From positions 10,464,001 through 10,528,000 of the forward strand of contig CM076943.1 of assembly GCA_039566865.1 (NCBI GenBank): a DNA stretch of 64,000 nt. Reading direction: 5' to 3'. Shown piece by piece: positions 46,854 to 57,084 of the stretch. The DNA comes from Aurelia coerulea. Lineage: Eukaryota > Cnidaria > Scyphozoa > Semaeostomeae > Ulmaridae. The translations under genes and the position numbers were made by a program. Within the stretch, counting starts at the first letter, position 1. Each line of letters opens with the position of its first letter. A model generated the notes under the pieces. That model searched no databases, was not told where the DNA came from, and saw only the letters and a list, made by a program, of their open reading frames with translations.

Positions 46854-47256
46854 ATCCTTATTGTCTGTCCGAATGGAATGAACTTGAACCTGAACTTAGG
46901 CTGGCACCATCTGTTGCCGTTTTTAAAAAGAAACTGTTATCAAAAATCCGCCCCCCTGGAAAACCTGCATAAATTTAAACACAATTTTAAAGATACCACA
47001 AATCCTATGTGTCCGACAAATGATGGTATTGAAGATACGGAACACTTCTTGTTGCTCTGCCCTTGCTTTGATGTACAAAGACGAGACCTCCTCACTGGAA
47101 TCTATGCACTAATACGACCACTTGGATATATAGATCTTGCAAATAAAGCTTTAGTACAACTTTTATTGTATGGCAATAAAGAAACTACATTCACTAAATA
47201 GACATATTCTCGAGCTTACGCTACATTTTATCCATGAAACTGGTCGATTCGAGTGA
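46854..47256 (+). pseudogene. LINE tail, same family as 3425-4655
   Basis: Begins PYCLSEWNELEPELRLAPSV, then FKKKLLSKIRPPGKP and a stop. A deletion and frame change lead into ENLHKFKHNFKDTTNPMCPT with the Cys/His-like segment NDGIEDTEHFLLLCPCFDVQ. After another shift it ends HILELTLHFIHETGRFE and TGA at 47254-47256. The order EWN..., IRP, HNF, HFLL-CP matches the C-terminal end of the minus-strand LINE at 3425. It has no reverse transcriptase core and is dead. Confidence 0.65.
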
Positions 47257-48240
47257 ATTCCTGTAGCCACTTACCCATCCCTTCATAAGCCACCCGATTT
47301 TTTCGCGTAGTTAAAGTAGTTAAAGTAGTTTCTTTTCTTTTATTATCTTACTTAATGGCCTCGCAGGTAAACGCAGCCTTTTTCTCTCTGGTGTTGATCG
47401 TCCTAGTAGTATTTTAGAGTAACTTTTTAAGTAATGTAGTTCGTAATGTGTATTGTAAATTTTATTTCGAATTTATAATATAAAAAAATAAATAAATAAA
47501 GAGATATAACTATGAAACTTCCGCAAATTTTTCTTTGGACAATTAACTTTACAAAATCAACAATAGAAATTAAATTGGTCACTTGGGTCGCTGTACCCTG
47601 GGTACCAGACTCTGGGTCGCTGCTATAGGCAACCAAAAACAATTGGAAAATTGTCAAAATTGAGCTACTGACTTAAAAAGCAACATTCGTCCAGATTAAC
47701 ATGATATAACAGGAAGAATTGTAGCCAAAAGTAGCAAGTAAGAGTAGAGGAAGATATTTACACAAAAAGTCTTCAATTAAACTTGCAACTCTTGCTAATT
47801 AAGAGCAATTAGCAATTGAATGACCTAACTGAGATTTCTATTGTGAATTATCTTTTAGTTTTAGACTTCTAATTAGTGAAAATAGTTAGTAATAAGGAAC
47901 CTGACACTGTTTCCTGCACCTTTTGGGTTATATTGCACTAAATCATTCTAAATATGACGTCATAAAGATAGATTTCGTCATGGATATCAAAAGTCGCTGA
48001 TGTCAACAAATATAAACAAACTATATATCAAATAAAAGTCATTTTCAAGGCCAATCAAACGATGTGTATAACTTTATCATTAGCGCTATTTGCAAGAATT
48101 TAGCGAGGATTTTAAGATTTTCCTTGTGACTAGTCTCCAAATAAAGGCATCTGGACGTCACGTGGTACAGCAACGGACCATTAGGTTTTAAAAATTTGAT
48201 GGCCAAGTAAATTTTGATAACAGTCCAGAAGTTTCCGCAT
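47257..48240. other. No gene seen
   Basis: TTATAATATAAAAAAATAAATAAATAAA near 47474 may be the A-rich tail of the preceding LINE. The remainder is unremarkable. Confidence 0.35.
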
Positions 48241-48600
48241 CATATCTAGGTGGAGATATTTGAGAGAATGTGGTAGGGGGGGGGGGGGGCGAAAAACACC
48301 CCGGGTCCAAATAGGGTTAATGCTCGATCCAGGCTCTTTTGTAGAATTGCTTCCATATTTGATATTCAGGATAATATAATCTACTGCTGGGTGAGTCAGA
48401 AAAGATAAGGCGCGTTTTACCACGGGGGGGGGGGGGGGGAGTTCTTGGCCAAATTTTGGGCAGGGGTTTGCCGGGAGCATATTCAAAATGGTACCGCAGG
48501 CTAGACTAATTTTTACAAAAATGGTACCCTTGGCTGGACCATTTTGACCATCTTCTGAACCAATTTTTACGATTTTTGGACCAATCACTCGTTATTAGTC
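48241..48600. repeat. Two poly-G runs with flanking repeat sequence
   Basis: Runs of about 14 and 17 G at 48275 and 48425. Between them lies CTGGGTGAGTCAGAAAAG, a foldback tip interrupted at TACCACGGGG. Neither run has the paired C-run and 8-bp duplication of the poly-G MITEs, so I do not call an element. A minus-strand open frame across it is not protein-like. Confidence 0.4.
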
Positions 48601-48663
48601 ATTAGGTCGTTACTCGGTTTTACAGGAACCCGTATTTGTGAAACGAGAGCAAACAAACTTTAA

Positions 48664-48820
48664 TATCTACCGGGTGAACCAAACACAACTTGACGAGCTA
48701 ACTAACTCTTTGAAATACCGTTTGGTCGAAATGCTTGACTTTCTTTTCAGAAGGTGTATGGTCATTTTAAGCTATGATTACAACAAGGAAAAGCTGATGG
48801 AAAGAAAATTTCGAATCCTA
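48664..48820. mobile_element. Foldback fragment TACCGGGTGAACCAAACAC
   Basis: A left tip at 48669 followed by about 150 bases that match no other family here, ending where the next foldback begins with the same tip. It is probably a half element used as landing site. Confidence 0.45.
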
Positions 48821-49450
48821 CCGGGTGAACCAGAAAAAAGTTCCCACTTATGAAAATTCATTGCATCAAGAGTACTAAATGGATTGGAATGAAACAATAT
48901 TCGCTTGACAGCCCAAAGATCGAAGTATTTTTGTGATTTTTCTCGCCTTCTTACGAGCACTGGACAAATTAGTAAATTCAAATTTAGAAAAACTTGGTGG
49001 TTGCAAAACGACTGAAAAAGGCCTAAAATACTTGATCAAATCATAAAAGACTCCTAGCTCAGAACAACAGAGAGAATGCAATTTCTCATGGGTGAGAGAT
49101 ATTGTCTGCACATTTATTGCCATGGGATTAAAAATGTGAAGTATCTGTTTGAGAATCTATGTCCTATTACTCTTGAGAGAGGTGAAACGCCCGTGTGTAT
49201 TGTTCTGTGAGAGGAGAGTCCTAACGATTTGATCAAGTATTTTAGGCCCTTTTTCAGTCATTTTGCAACCATGACATTTTCGTAAAGTTGAATTTACCTC
49301 TATTTGCAGTGATCGTAAGAAAACGAGAAAAACCACAAAAATACTTCGATCTTTTGGCTTTTAACTAGAATTTGAATCAATCAAATCCATGAAGTACTTG
49401 TGGTGCTACGAATTTTCAAAAGTGGGAACCTTTTTCTGGCTCACCCGGTA
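48819..49450. mobile_element. Foldback, GTTCCCACTTTTGAAA family, copy 2
   Basis: TACCGGGTGAACCAGAAAAA with AGTTCCCACTTATGAAAATT mirrors TTTTCAAAAGTGGGAACC with TTTCTGGCTCACCCGGTA. TA at both ends. Complete copy of about 630 bp. Confidence 0.8.
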
Positions 49451-49786
49451 CATTTCTCATTTAGAGTGAAATAATTATCACCCTTTTCCAGTCAACATTT
49501 TATTGAGACTGAATGTAGAGATAGGTCGTCTGGGGAAATTTAGTATTCGTAAAGCAACTGATCTCTGCTCCTTATTCCAATTTCTTGCTCCTGAGCAATT
49601 TGGAATTCGGCTTTTTCACATCTTCCAAAACATTGACTGGGGAAAGGACGGGATAGGCCGAGAACAGGAGTGGCGCCAGAAATCTTCCGACAGGGGGCTG
49701 GAACTTCCGACAGGAGGCTAAAATCGCTAAAAATGCAGTTTTTGTACGCTACTTTGCCAAATTTCCTCCGACAATATCCCAAAACC
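49451..49786. other. No gene seen
   Basis: Includes GGAACTTCCGACAGGAGGCT after a near-duplicate ATCTTCCGACAGGGGGCTGG (about 49680-49720); otherwise featureless. Confidence 0.3.
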
Positions 49787-50684
49787 GATGCAAAGAATAA
49801 GGACAGATTTTGTAGTACATTAGCATGAGTTGCTTTTGTTGACACCTCAATTCAAAGCGATTAGCGATCACAGACAAAGGAAATTCTCTCAACCAGTAAG
49901 TCAAAACAATCAAAGCCGCCAAAGTTTCTCTGAAACCCATGTTGCTAGCGCGCTCGTTGTGCATTCCAGAAATTATCTTTAAGGGCAAACATTAGCATAG
50001 ATCGGAAGAAGAAGGATATAGCTACACATCTACCGCGGGCATTTTATTTCTTTGATCCAGAAGCTGAGCAGTAAATGTTTTGATAACACCCAAAAAATAA
50101 GAGAATTGAATCGCCTCCCAAACGGCTTTTGAACCAAACAAATTAAATGCCCGCGGCACATATGTAGATGTATCCTTCTTTTTTCGATCTATGTTCATGT
50201 TTGCCCTTAAAACCAATTTTTGGAATGCACAACGAGCGAGCTAGCTACCCGGGTTTCAGAGAAACTTTTGCGGCTTTGTTTGTTTTGACTTTATAGTTGA
50301 GAGAATTTCCTTTGTCTGCAATCGCTAATCGTTTTGAATTGAGGTGTCAATCAAAACCAACTCATGCTATTGAATTACAAAATCTGCCCTTGTTCTCCCA
50401 ATCGGCTTTTGAATCAAGCAAATTAAATCCACGATGCAGATGTGTAGATATGTCCTTCTTCTTTCGATCTATACTCTTGTTTGCTCTGAAAAAACAATTT
50501 CTGGAAGGCACAACAAACGAGCTAGTTACCTGGGTTTCATATAAACTTTTGCAGCTTTGTTTATTTTGAATTACTGGTTGAGAGAATTGTCTTTGTCTGT
50601 GATCGCTAATCGCTTTGAATTGCGGTGTCAACCAAAAGCAACTCATGCTATTGTCTAACAAAATCTGTCCTTGTTGATGCAAAG
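49787..50684. mobile_element. Composite long-armed foldback with 9-bp duplication GATGCAAAG
   Basis: Exact GATGCAAAG copies lie at 49787-49795 and 50676-50684. Between them (49796-50675) is a complete palindrome of the AACAAGGACAG family followed by an extra right arm that starts CTCCCAATCGGCTTTTGAA at about 50396 and ends CTGTCCTTGTT. The shared duplication shows that both parts arrived, or were bounded, as one insertion. Confidence 0.8.
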
Positions 50685-50771
50685 GATTCTTTGGCGAGCA
50701 ACTTTTCATCTGTTGCTTGAGAGAACTCTCTTTGTCTGCCGTCACTAACATTTTGCTCTAGGGACTATCAA

Positions 50772-50866
50772 ACTAGATGTCACGTGAGATTTGCGATAAC
50801 GCAAAATGATTCATTCAAAGCACTTCACTTGATTTTCTTTGCAAATATTTTTACGTGATATCTAAT
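50772..50866. mobile_element. Hairpin MITE, CTAGATGTCACGTGAG arms
   Basis: ACTAGATGTCACGTGA is mirrored imperfectly by TACGTGATATCTAAT. Relative of 34880-34970. Confidence 0.5.
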
Positions 50867-50928
50867 CGGAGAGAGAATTTAGTGTTGTGTCTAGGTGTAT
50901 TTGCGTAAAGAACTCGGCCTTATATTGA

Positions 50929-51533
50929 CGTTTGCTAAACAAGGACAGATTTTGTAAGACAATAGCATGAGTTGGTTTTGATTGACACCGCAATTCAAAG
51001 CGACTATCGATCGCAGACAAAGGAAATTCTCTCAACCAGTAAATCAAAACAAACAAGCCGCAAACGTTTCTCTAAAACCCAGGTAGCTAGCGCGCTTGTT
51101 GTGCATTCCAAAAATTGTTTTTAAGAGCAAACATGAGCATAGATCGAAAGAAGAAGGATATATTTACATATCTGCCTCGGGCATTTCATATGTTTGGTTC
51201 AAAAGCCGATTAGGAGGCGATTCAGTTCTCTTCTTTTTTAGGTGTAATTAAAACACTTACTGCTCAGCTTCTGAACCAATGAAATGAAATACCCGAGGTA
51301 GATGTGTAGATATATCCTTCTCCTTTCGATTTATGCCCATGTTTGCTCTTAAAACCAATTTTTGGAATGCACAACGAGCGCGCTAGCTACCTGGGTTTCA
51401 GAGCAACTTTTGCGGCTTGGTTTGTTTTGAATTTATGGTTGAGAGAATTTCCTTTGTCTGCAGTCGCTAATCGCTTTGAATTCAGGTGTCAACAAAAGCA
51501 ACTCGTGCAAATCTGTCCTTGTTTCGTTTGCTA
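50929..51533. mobile_element. Long-armed foldback with 9-bp duplication CGTTTGCTA
   Basis: Element 50938-51524 starts AACAAGGACAGATTTTG and ends AAATCTGTCCTTGTTT. CGTTTGCTA occurs at 50929-50937 and 51525-51533. It is the copy nearest to the start of the dystroglycan-like frame, about 480 bases away. Confidence 0.8.
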
Positions 51534-52008
51534 ATGATATTTTATGTTAAGGATATTGATTTTGACTCGACAGTACTTAGGGTTTAGTCATGTGGAATTT
51601 TTGGGACAAAAGTTCAGTCGTTTTGCGAAGTTAACGTGATACGGTTATTCATTTTTAAGAGAAGCTGATGAGAATTAGGCCAGTCAAAGCTGGGTTTGAG
51701 ATTAGCTCCGTATCGTTTCGTTTGTTTGGATTAGATTAACTTGGAGAAACATGCTACATCAAATTGAAAGACGTGCATATATGTAGATAGATAAAATTTG
51801 ATCATGCAATTTTTCACTGAACTTTGGGCTTGATATTATTCGGACAGGAGCTACGCACACGATAGAGACTAGCATTACAAATTGAATATTCACAACGGTA
51901 ATACTATGCATTTTTTGTTGTTGTAGCAAAATGCCATGGGACAACCAAGCAATGATTTGGTAGTATCAAGTCAATGATAAAAACAAGGATGAAACCGAGT
52001 GACCTGAA
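51534..52008 (+). other. 5' flank of the dystroglycan-like frame
   Basis: Not repeat-like within this window. No TATA box or other promoter signal stands out. In-frame TGA at 52000-52002 closes the large frame just before its first ATG. Confidence 0.35.
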
Positions 52009-55000
52009 ATGCTTTTGCTGCAATACATGTTATTGAGTGCAATATGTTGTTGTCATCGCATTTTAACGCACAATATGACAGTGTTAGAAGGACATGTAAC
52101 AGCTAGTAACACCAAACAAACTTATCACAATGTGCAAAACAAATTGCAACCACTGAAAAGCAATGAGGTTGCTGCATCAGGCAAGAGAGAACAGAGCAAT
52201 CAATTCTTCAACAGTGAAACAAATATTTTACCGCTTCAAACAGACTTCGTGCCAAGAGACATGGGTGATGATGTGATGTCCTTGAAAGAGATTAAAGTGG
52301 CACATTTGACGCATCAAACTAGAACTGATCCAAAACTGGTACAGAAACAACCATCAGTTTCAAAATCAGGAGAACAGAAGGGGTCAATAAGAGAGAACAT
52401 AAAGAGTATTTCACTCTTAAAAACCCTGCTTGAGAAACTCTCTAGAAATCTCAAGCGAAAAAGGAGACAGATATTGGGAATGAAAAAGAAAGAATGGGAT
52501 CAAAAATCTCTAGAATCTAAGAATCAAAATGAAACTGTCCTAAACACATCTGTTCCAACAACGTCGTCATATACTGCGCCAGTACCAGATAATCTGAAGT
52601 ATTTGAACCAACAAGAGAATGATGTCCCAAAAGTACTTGTGCCTGTTTACACAATTGTAGCTGATGTTGGTGTCGCATTCCAAAAATACTTATCACCAGA
52701 TACATTCCAAGATAATGTCGATGGAAATGCACGCTCATTAAGTCTTGAACTATTGACAGTAGATGGTAACCGTCTTTTTGATACTTCATGGATAAAGTTC
52801 GACCAGTCAAATCTAAAGCTATACGGCTTTCCATTGAGTGGCAACCAAAATAAACATGTCCTTTATCTGAAAGCAACCAACAGCCGCGGAAAATTCACAA
52901 TACAGAGAATAATAGTGATAGTTTTTGCACTGCCTCCTGTATTCAATCACTACCTGCAGATATGCACAACATTAACACTATCAACGTATGCAGGAAGCGT
53001 TGAACGACGTCTCAGATTGGCGAAAGCAATCGCAAACTTCATTTTTCCTGGATTGCGAACGAGCAATGTATGGATAAGGAAATTCAAGGAAGGATGCTTT
53101 TCTGTAACTTTCCGGCATCTTCCTGCTGAGGGTAAATGCAATTTTGCTGCCATAGATAAAATTGAAAAGAAAACGCAAAATAAAGAGAAGGTTAATAAAG
53201 CTTTTCAGCTGGCTCTGAAAAGCATTACAAAAGTGAAATCAGTTAAATTGACAATTCTGGGAAAATGTAAGAAACCAAACAGGATGAACGTAGAGGAAGA
53301 TTTAGAATGGCTCAGGACAGTTGCACCAATTTCTATTCTATTAGCAGTTGTAGGAGTTCCCACAGTAATTTCATGCATTGTCGGCAGAGAGGTGCGAAAA
53401 CGGCAAGCTATGATGCGGCAAATGCAAGACAAACGAATGAAAGAGGACAGAGAGCAAATGCTCATACAAGCTGCACAATACAAACATGAATGTGGCTTTG
53501 ATTCTGACTCTGAAAGGGGAGGAGAATGTAAACAATTTAGGCCATGTAGACAGCAGCTCGATGAGGATGGGAAGAAATACTTCGGTTTTAGTCGTATAGC
53601 TGATATCATAATACCAGAAGTAGTGATTGACCGAGTGAAGCAAGGCACAGAAATATTGAATACTTTCATACCACAAGAAGCATATGAACTCGCAGCAAAT
53701 GATGCAATAGAAGCAGCACAACGGCAATTGTCTGTTGTCCAAACGTTAAATCCGACGCATCGGTTACTCGACATGTCGCAAGAAGAAAAGGTGAAAAATA
53801 CAATACCCACTAGTGGTGACCATGATGTGGAAAAAAAACTGAAAAGACTGATCAGCTTTTTGAAGAACCCATTGGAAATTACAACGATTGTCACTTCTGC
53901 GGAGCGTGATGAAACCTCGGCGGTTGGTCAGGGATCATATGAAGCAAGAAGAAAGCTTTCAAGGCCTGCTGATATCCCAATGGATACTTTCTTACCAAAC
54001 ATAACATCTGTATTCAAAATGACAGAAAGTGGGGCACGGCGGAATTCGTTACTTGATATGAAGGATGCAATTACTGAGTCAATACGTAATAAACTTGGGT
54101 TCATCCTCAACACGACATTCGTTTCAAATGAAGCGACAGACCTTGAATGGCAATGTGCAGAAAGTGACGATGAAGATATAAATCGCGTACAAGTGCACAG
54201 AGATCCAATCTATCACAGGGACAGTTTAACAATTGAGAGAAGTCGAGATTTTCCGGGTGACGATGAGCGACCTAATTTGAGCGAAAGGATACAAAAAAGT
54301 GCAGGAATGTATTTGGACCAATCAGCGGTACCTGGACTTATGCCTTGCTTCGGAGCTAGGGTGCGAAGGAATGAAAACCTAGGCTATATAGGTGATATGA
54401 AAAGCCGCAAACGACCTAGAACGCAAAGTGTTTGCAGTTCGGAAAATGATGGGAAGAGAAGAGACTCCAGCTCAAGCATCTTCGATCGCATTCTCCATCA
54501 AAGTAAGACAGGAGTTGAGAAAATTGGTGAATGGATGGAAAGGAAGGAAAACTGGCGACCTGAAGAGCAGACGGAGAGAATCAGCTTAGAACACCAAATC
54601 AAAAAGAGAAATGACTGTAATCCTACTGGTCAAAGATTCCGACATGATTTCGCCACATCTTCACTCAGGAAATGTAAACATTTGAAGAATATGAGCATAT
54701 CGCCTAGATTGGTCAAGCCAAATGACGCAGCAACGACCAAAACCCAGATGCGGCACTGCAATTATCAAATTAGCAATAATCCCATACAACCATCTTCGAA
54801 TACCGCACTGAGCAACAATTCGCAAAAGTCACACAAAGTATTCCATGAGGGATCTTGCAATGCAAAACCTGCGGCGAGAAGGAGAAAAATGCTAGAAAGC
54901 AATGATCACTGTTATGTAAACATGGTTAAGGGGCAGCTGGGCGAAGGAATGTCAACTACGGCGATGTCAGATAACAGACTTGCTGATGTGGAAAATTGGT

Positions 55001-57084
55001 CATGGAAACGAAACGCTAATGAAGAAGATGCAGTGGAAACATCTGTCATTGAATCTTACGAGTTTTCAGACGACGAACATGATGAGCAGTGGTGCGGCAA
55101 ATGCAAGGCAGATAACGACATCTCCAAAGGTTTGCGACATTTAGATCCAAGATCTGGCAGTTGGTATCCGGCTTATACTTCACTGAAAACAATTCTTCCC
55201 GAAACAGCCATGTTTTCATTACTCGGAGGTTTTCGAAGGAATGAACCTGATTTCATCAATCGAAAGGCTTCAATTCAAAATGCAACAAGCAACCAAGAGA
55301 ATTTACGTTGGTTCAGTTTGAACCAAGGAGATATAAATAATCCGAAAGACAACGTCAGAGCGACCAGAGGGGATGGATTAAGTTTCAGACAAGACATTGC
55401 AGATGAAGAAACCATTTCACAATGGCAAGAGACCCAAGAACATTTACAGAAAGATCTTGTAAGAAATCAGTACATTGGGGGTGGTGCAGATAACGATCTT
55501 GTCAACATGGAATTTAAAGCGCATTCTGATAGAGGAATATGGACGGAGGAACCCAATGACTATGATGGAGAAGATGACTTCTATGACTCCATGGATGAAA
55601 TTGACAAAGTAATCTATCAACAGCAAAGCCAAAATTTTGGAAGCTATCAGTATTCGTATGCCCCTGAGTATCCAGCCAGGGAATTCCTCTCAGAAGAAGA
55701 GAACGAAGAACACAGAAGCAATTATCAAGGTTTTCATCTCACGCAAATGGAGCCTGAGTCGGATGATGCCTATGATCAGGAAAGATCTTATCAAGATATC
55801 AATCCTTACGATGGTAATGGAGAAGATTTAGCCTGGGCACAAAGCTTTGAATGCAGCAAAGAGGAATTTGAAGGCAACAATTTGCACCAAGAAAGAAGGG
55901 AGTCAAGAGATATGCGAGTACACAACCTGGAAATTCACAACAATATTGAAGGCACAGCAAGCAAGGATGCTAAATCAGGTTATTGCTCAGAAACAAGAAA
56001 AGCAAGCAGAGATGAGAGCAAAATAACCAGCCGTCGCCGAAGCTTGACAGACAGTGAAATCGTTTTGCCAAATCCCATTCAACCCAAGGTCTCACCAACG
56101 AGATCGGAGCCAGATTCAAGTGCAAGAAGCAACCAAGCTGCAAACACTCGCAAAGAGAGAAGAAGATCATTTCTCGAGAGACAGAAACGTGTTGAAATAC
56201 CAGAAAAACCAGGTCAGCAAGAAAACCAGAAAGCCGTCCCAAAATTGCATACAAATCCGTTGTTTGTTCTTGAGGACGAACAGGGACAATCGTCGGAAAG
56301 ATTTGATTATGCAACTGTGAGTCGAATGGATAAAGCTCGGGGAAATTCATCTCAAGGTGCTCCACGCACAAGAAAGCTTACATACAGTGGACCCTTCACG
56401 ACTGCGCCCATTGAAGCTGAAAGAATCCGGCAGCAAGATGCTGATATCATTGAGCATCAAACAAAGAATTACTTGCGACGTCAAAGCTTGCAGCATGTCA
56501 CAGCCATCGGTCCTCCACATGCACCAGTCCTTTCTGAAACAGAGCCAATAATGATACAAAGTCGGGCAAAGCGCGAAGATCCCCAAAAACGTGTTGGTAT
56601 GAGAAGATTTAGCACGCCGAGCATGGAAAGCTGGACATCGACGCCAGAAAAGTATTATTATGATGCCACTGGGGACAATCACATCTCGGAAGAAGATCTC
56701 AAAGGTGCAATGGGAGGAAAGGATAAAGAGAAACAGCCAATGACTTTTGGACGAGGACGCGCGAGAGAATACACCCAAAGGCTTCTCAAAGGAGTGTCTC
56801 CTAAGATTAGGCGACATAGTACCAGTGTTGTGGGCCAGAATATGGCACAATCGCAAACCACAAATGCAACAGCCAACCAAGGGACATTCCTGGGTAAAAT
56901 TGGTGAAGGGAAATTTGTTCAAACCCTGCAGACAAAGCTAGGGAGAAAGGAATCAAGATGTGAGGAAGCAAAGTCTCAGATTTGCAATACAAAAGAAAGA
57001 GTAATCGAGGAAGAGAAAACAACAAAAGGCTCTCCGTTAACTGCCATAAGAAATACTTTTTACTTGCTGTCCGGTGGCAAATAA
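52009..57084 (+). CDS. Dystroglycan-like transmembrane protein with a giant cytoplasmic tail
   Basis: 1691 codons without an intron. Order by residue: hydrophobic leader (1-16, MLLLQYMLLSAICCC); low-complexity stretch with furin-type R150-K-R-R153; CADG cadherin-like domain (about 211-308); SEA-like module (about 318-422) with Cys377 and Cys420 in the positions of the dystroglycan disulfide; membrane span 437-459; basic R460-EVRKR; then about 1230 cytoplasmic residues, mostly polar and probably disordered. CADG-SEA-TM is the arrangement of dystroglycan, which links extracellular matrix to the cytoskeleton and is cut within SEA. The usual cleavage pair Gly-Ser is Gly362-Cys363 here. The tail is about ten times longer than in vertebrate dystroglycan and lacks the C-terminal PPxY motif that binds dystrophin. 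It has seven RRxS motifs and acidic blocks. The start may instead be spliced (acceptor AG at 52080-52081). Confidence 0.8.
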   Translation: MLLLQYMLLSAICCCHRILTHNMTVLEGHVTASNTKQTYHNVQNKLQPLKSNEVAASGKREQSNQFFNSETNILPLQTDFVPRDMGDDVMSLKEIKVAHLTHQTRTDPKLVQKQPSVSKSGEQKGSIRENIKSISLLKTLLEKLSRNLKRKRRQILGMKKKEWDQKSLESKNQNETVLNTSVPTTSSYTAPVPDNLKYLNQQENDVPKVLVPVYTIVADVGVAFQKYLSPDTFQDNVDGNARSLSLELLTVDGNRLFDTSWIKFDQSNLKLYGFPLSGNQNKHVLYLKATNSRGKFTIQRIIVIVFALPPVFNHYLQICTTLTLSTYAGSVERRLRLAKAIANFIFPGLRTSNVWIRKFKEGCFSVTFRHLPAEGKCNFAAIDKIEKKTQNKEKVNKAFQLALKSITKVKSVKLTILGKCKKPNRMNVEEDLEWLRTVAPISILLAVVGVPTVISCIVGREVRKRQAMMRQMQDKRMKEDREQMLIQAAQYKHECGFDSDSERGGECKQFRPCRQQLDEDGKKYFGFSRIADIIIPEVVIDRVKQGTEILNTFIPQEAYELAANDAIEAAQRQLSVVQTLNPTHRLLDMSQEEKVKNTIPTSGDHDVEKKLKRLISFLKNPLEITTIVTSAERDETSAVGQGSYEARRKLSRPADIPMDTFLPNITSVFKMTESGARRNSLLDMKDAITESIRNKLGFILNTTFVSNEATDLEWQCAESDDEDINRVQVHRDPIYHRDSLTIERSRDFPGDDERPNLSERIQKSAGMYLDQSAVPGLMPCFGARVRRNENLGYIGDMKSRKRPRTQSVCSSENDGKRRDSSSSIFDRILHQSKTGVEKIGEWMERKENWRPEEQTERISLEHQIKKRNDCNPTGQRFRHDFATSSLRKCKHLKNMSISPRLVKPNDAATTKTQMRHCNYQISNNPIQPSSNTALSNNSQKSHKVFHEGSCNAKPAARRRKMLESNDHCYVNMVKGQLGEGMSTTAMSDNRLADVENWSWKRNANEEDAVETSVIESYEFSDDEHDEQWCGKCKADNDISKGLRHLDPRSGSWYPAYTSLKTILPETAMFSLLGGFRRNEPDFINRKASIQNATSNQENLRWFSLNQGDINNPKDNVRATRGDGLSFRQDIADEETISQWQETQEHLQKDLVRNQYIGGGADNDLVNMEFKAHSDRGIWTEEPNDYDGEDDFYDSMDEIDKVIYQQQSQNFGSYQYSYAPEYPAREFLSEEENEEHRSNYQGFHLTQMEPESDDAYDQERSYQDINPYDGNGEDLAWAQSFECSKEEFEGNNLHQERRESRDMRVHNLEIHNNIEGTASKDAKSGYCSETRKASRDESKITSRRRSLTDSEIVLPNPIQPKVSPTRSEPDSSARSNQAANTRKERRRSFLERQKRVEIPEKPGQQENQKAVPKLHTNPLFVLEDEQGQSSERFDYATVSRMDKARGNSSQGAPRTRKLTYSGPFTTAPIEAERIRQQDADIIEHQTKNYLRRQSLQHVTAIGPPHAPVLSETEPIMIQSRAKREDPQKRVGMRRFSTPSMESWTSTPEKYYYDATGDNHISEEDLKGAMGGKDKEKQPMTFGRGRAREYTQRLLKGVSPKIRRHSTSVVGQNMAQSQTTNATANQGTFLGKIGEGKFVQTLQTKLGRKESRCEEAKSQICNTKERVIEEEKTTKGSPLTAIRNTFYLLSGGK

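Noticed and set aside
48241..48600. A fifth poly-G MITE
   Set aside because: Two G runs in the same orientation, with no matching C run and no 8-bp duplication.
49800..51550. Several 60-130-codon frames upstream of the main gene
   Set aside because: All fall within the arms of long foldbacks and recur as inverted shadows.
53205..53894. 229-codon minus-strand open frame
   Set aside because: Antisense to the dystroglycan-like gene, which has clear domains in the sense frame.
55087..55107. WCGKC thioredoxin-type motif in the cytoplasmic tail of the main gene
   Set aside because: Surrounding residues are acidic and polar with no thioredoxin fold; a chance match.
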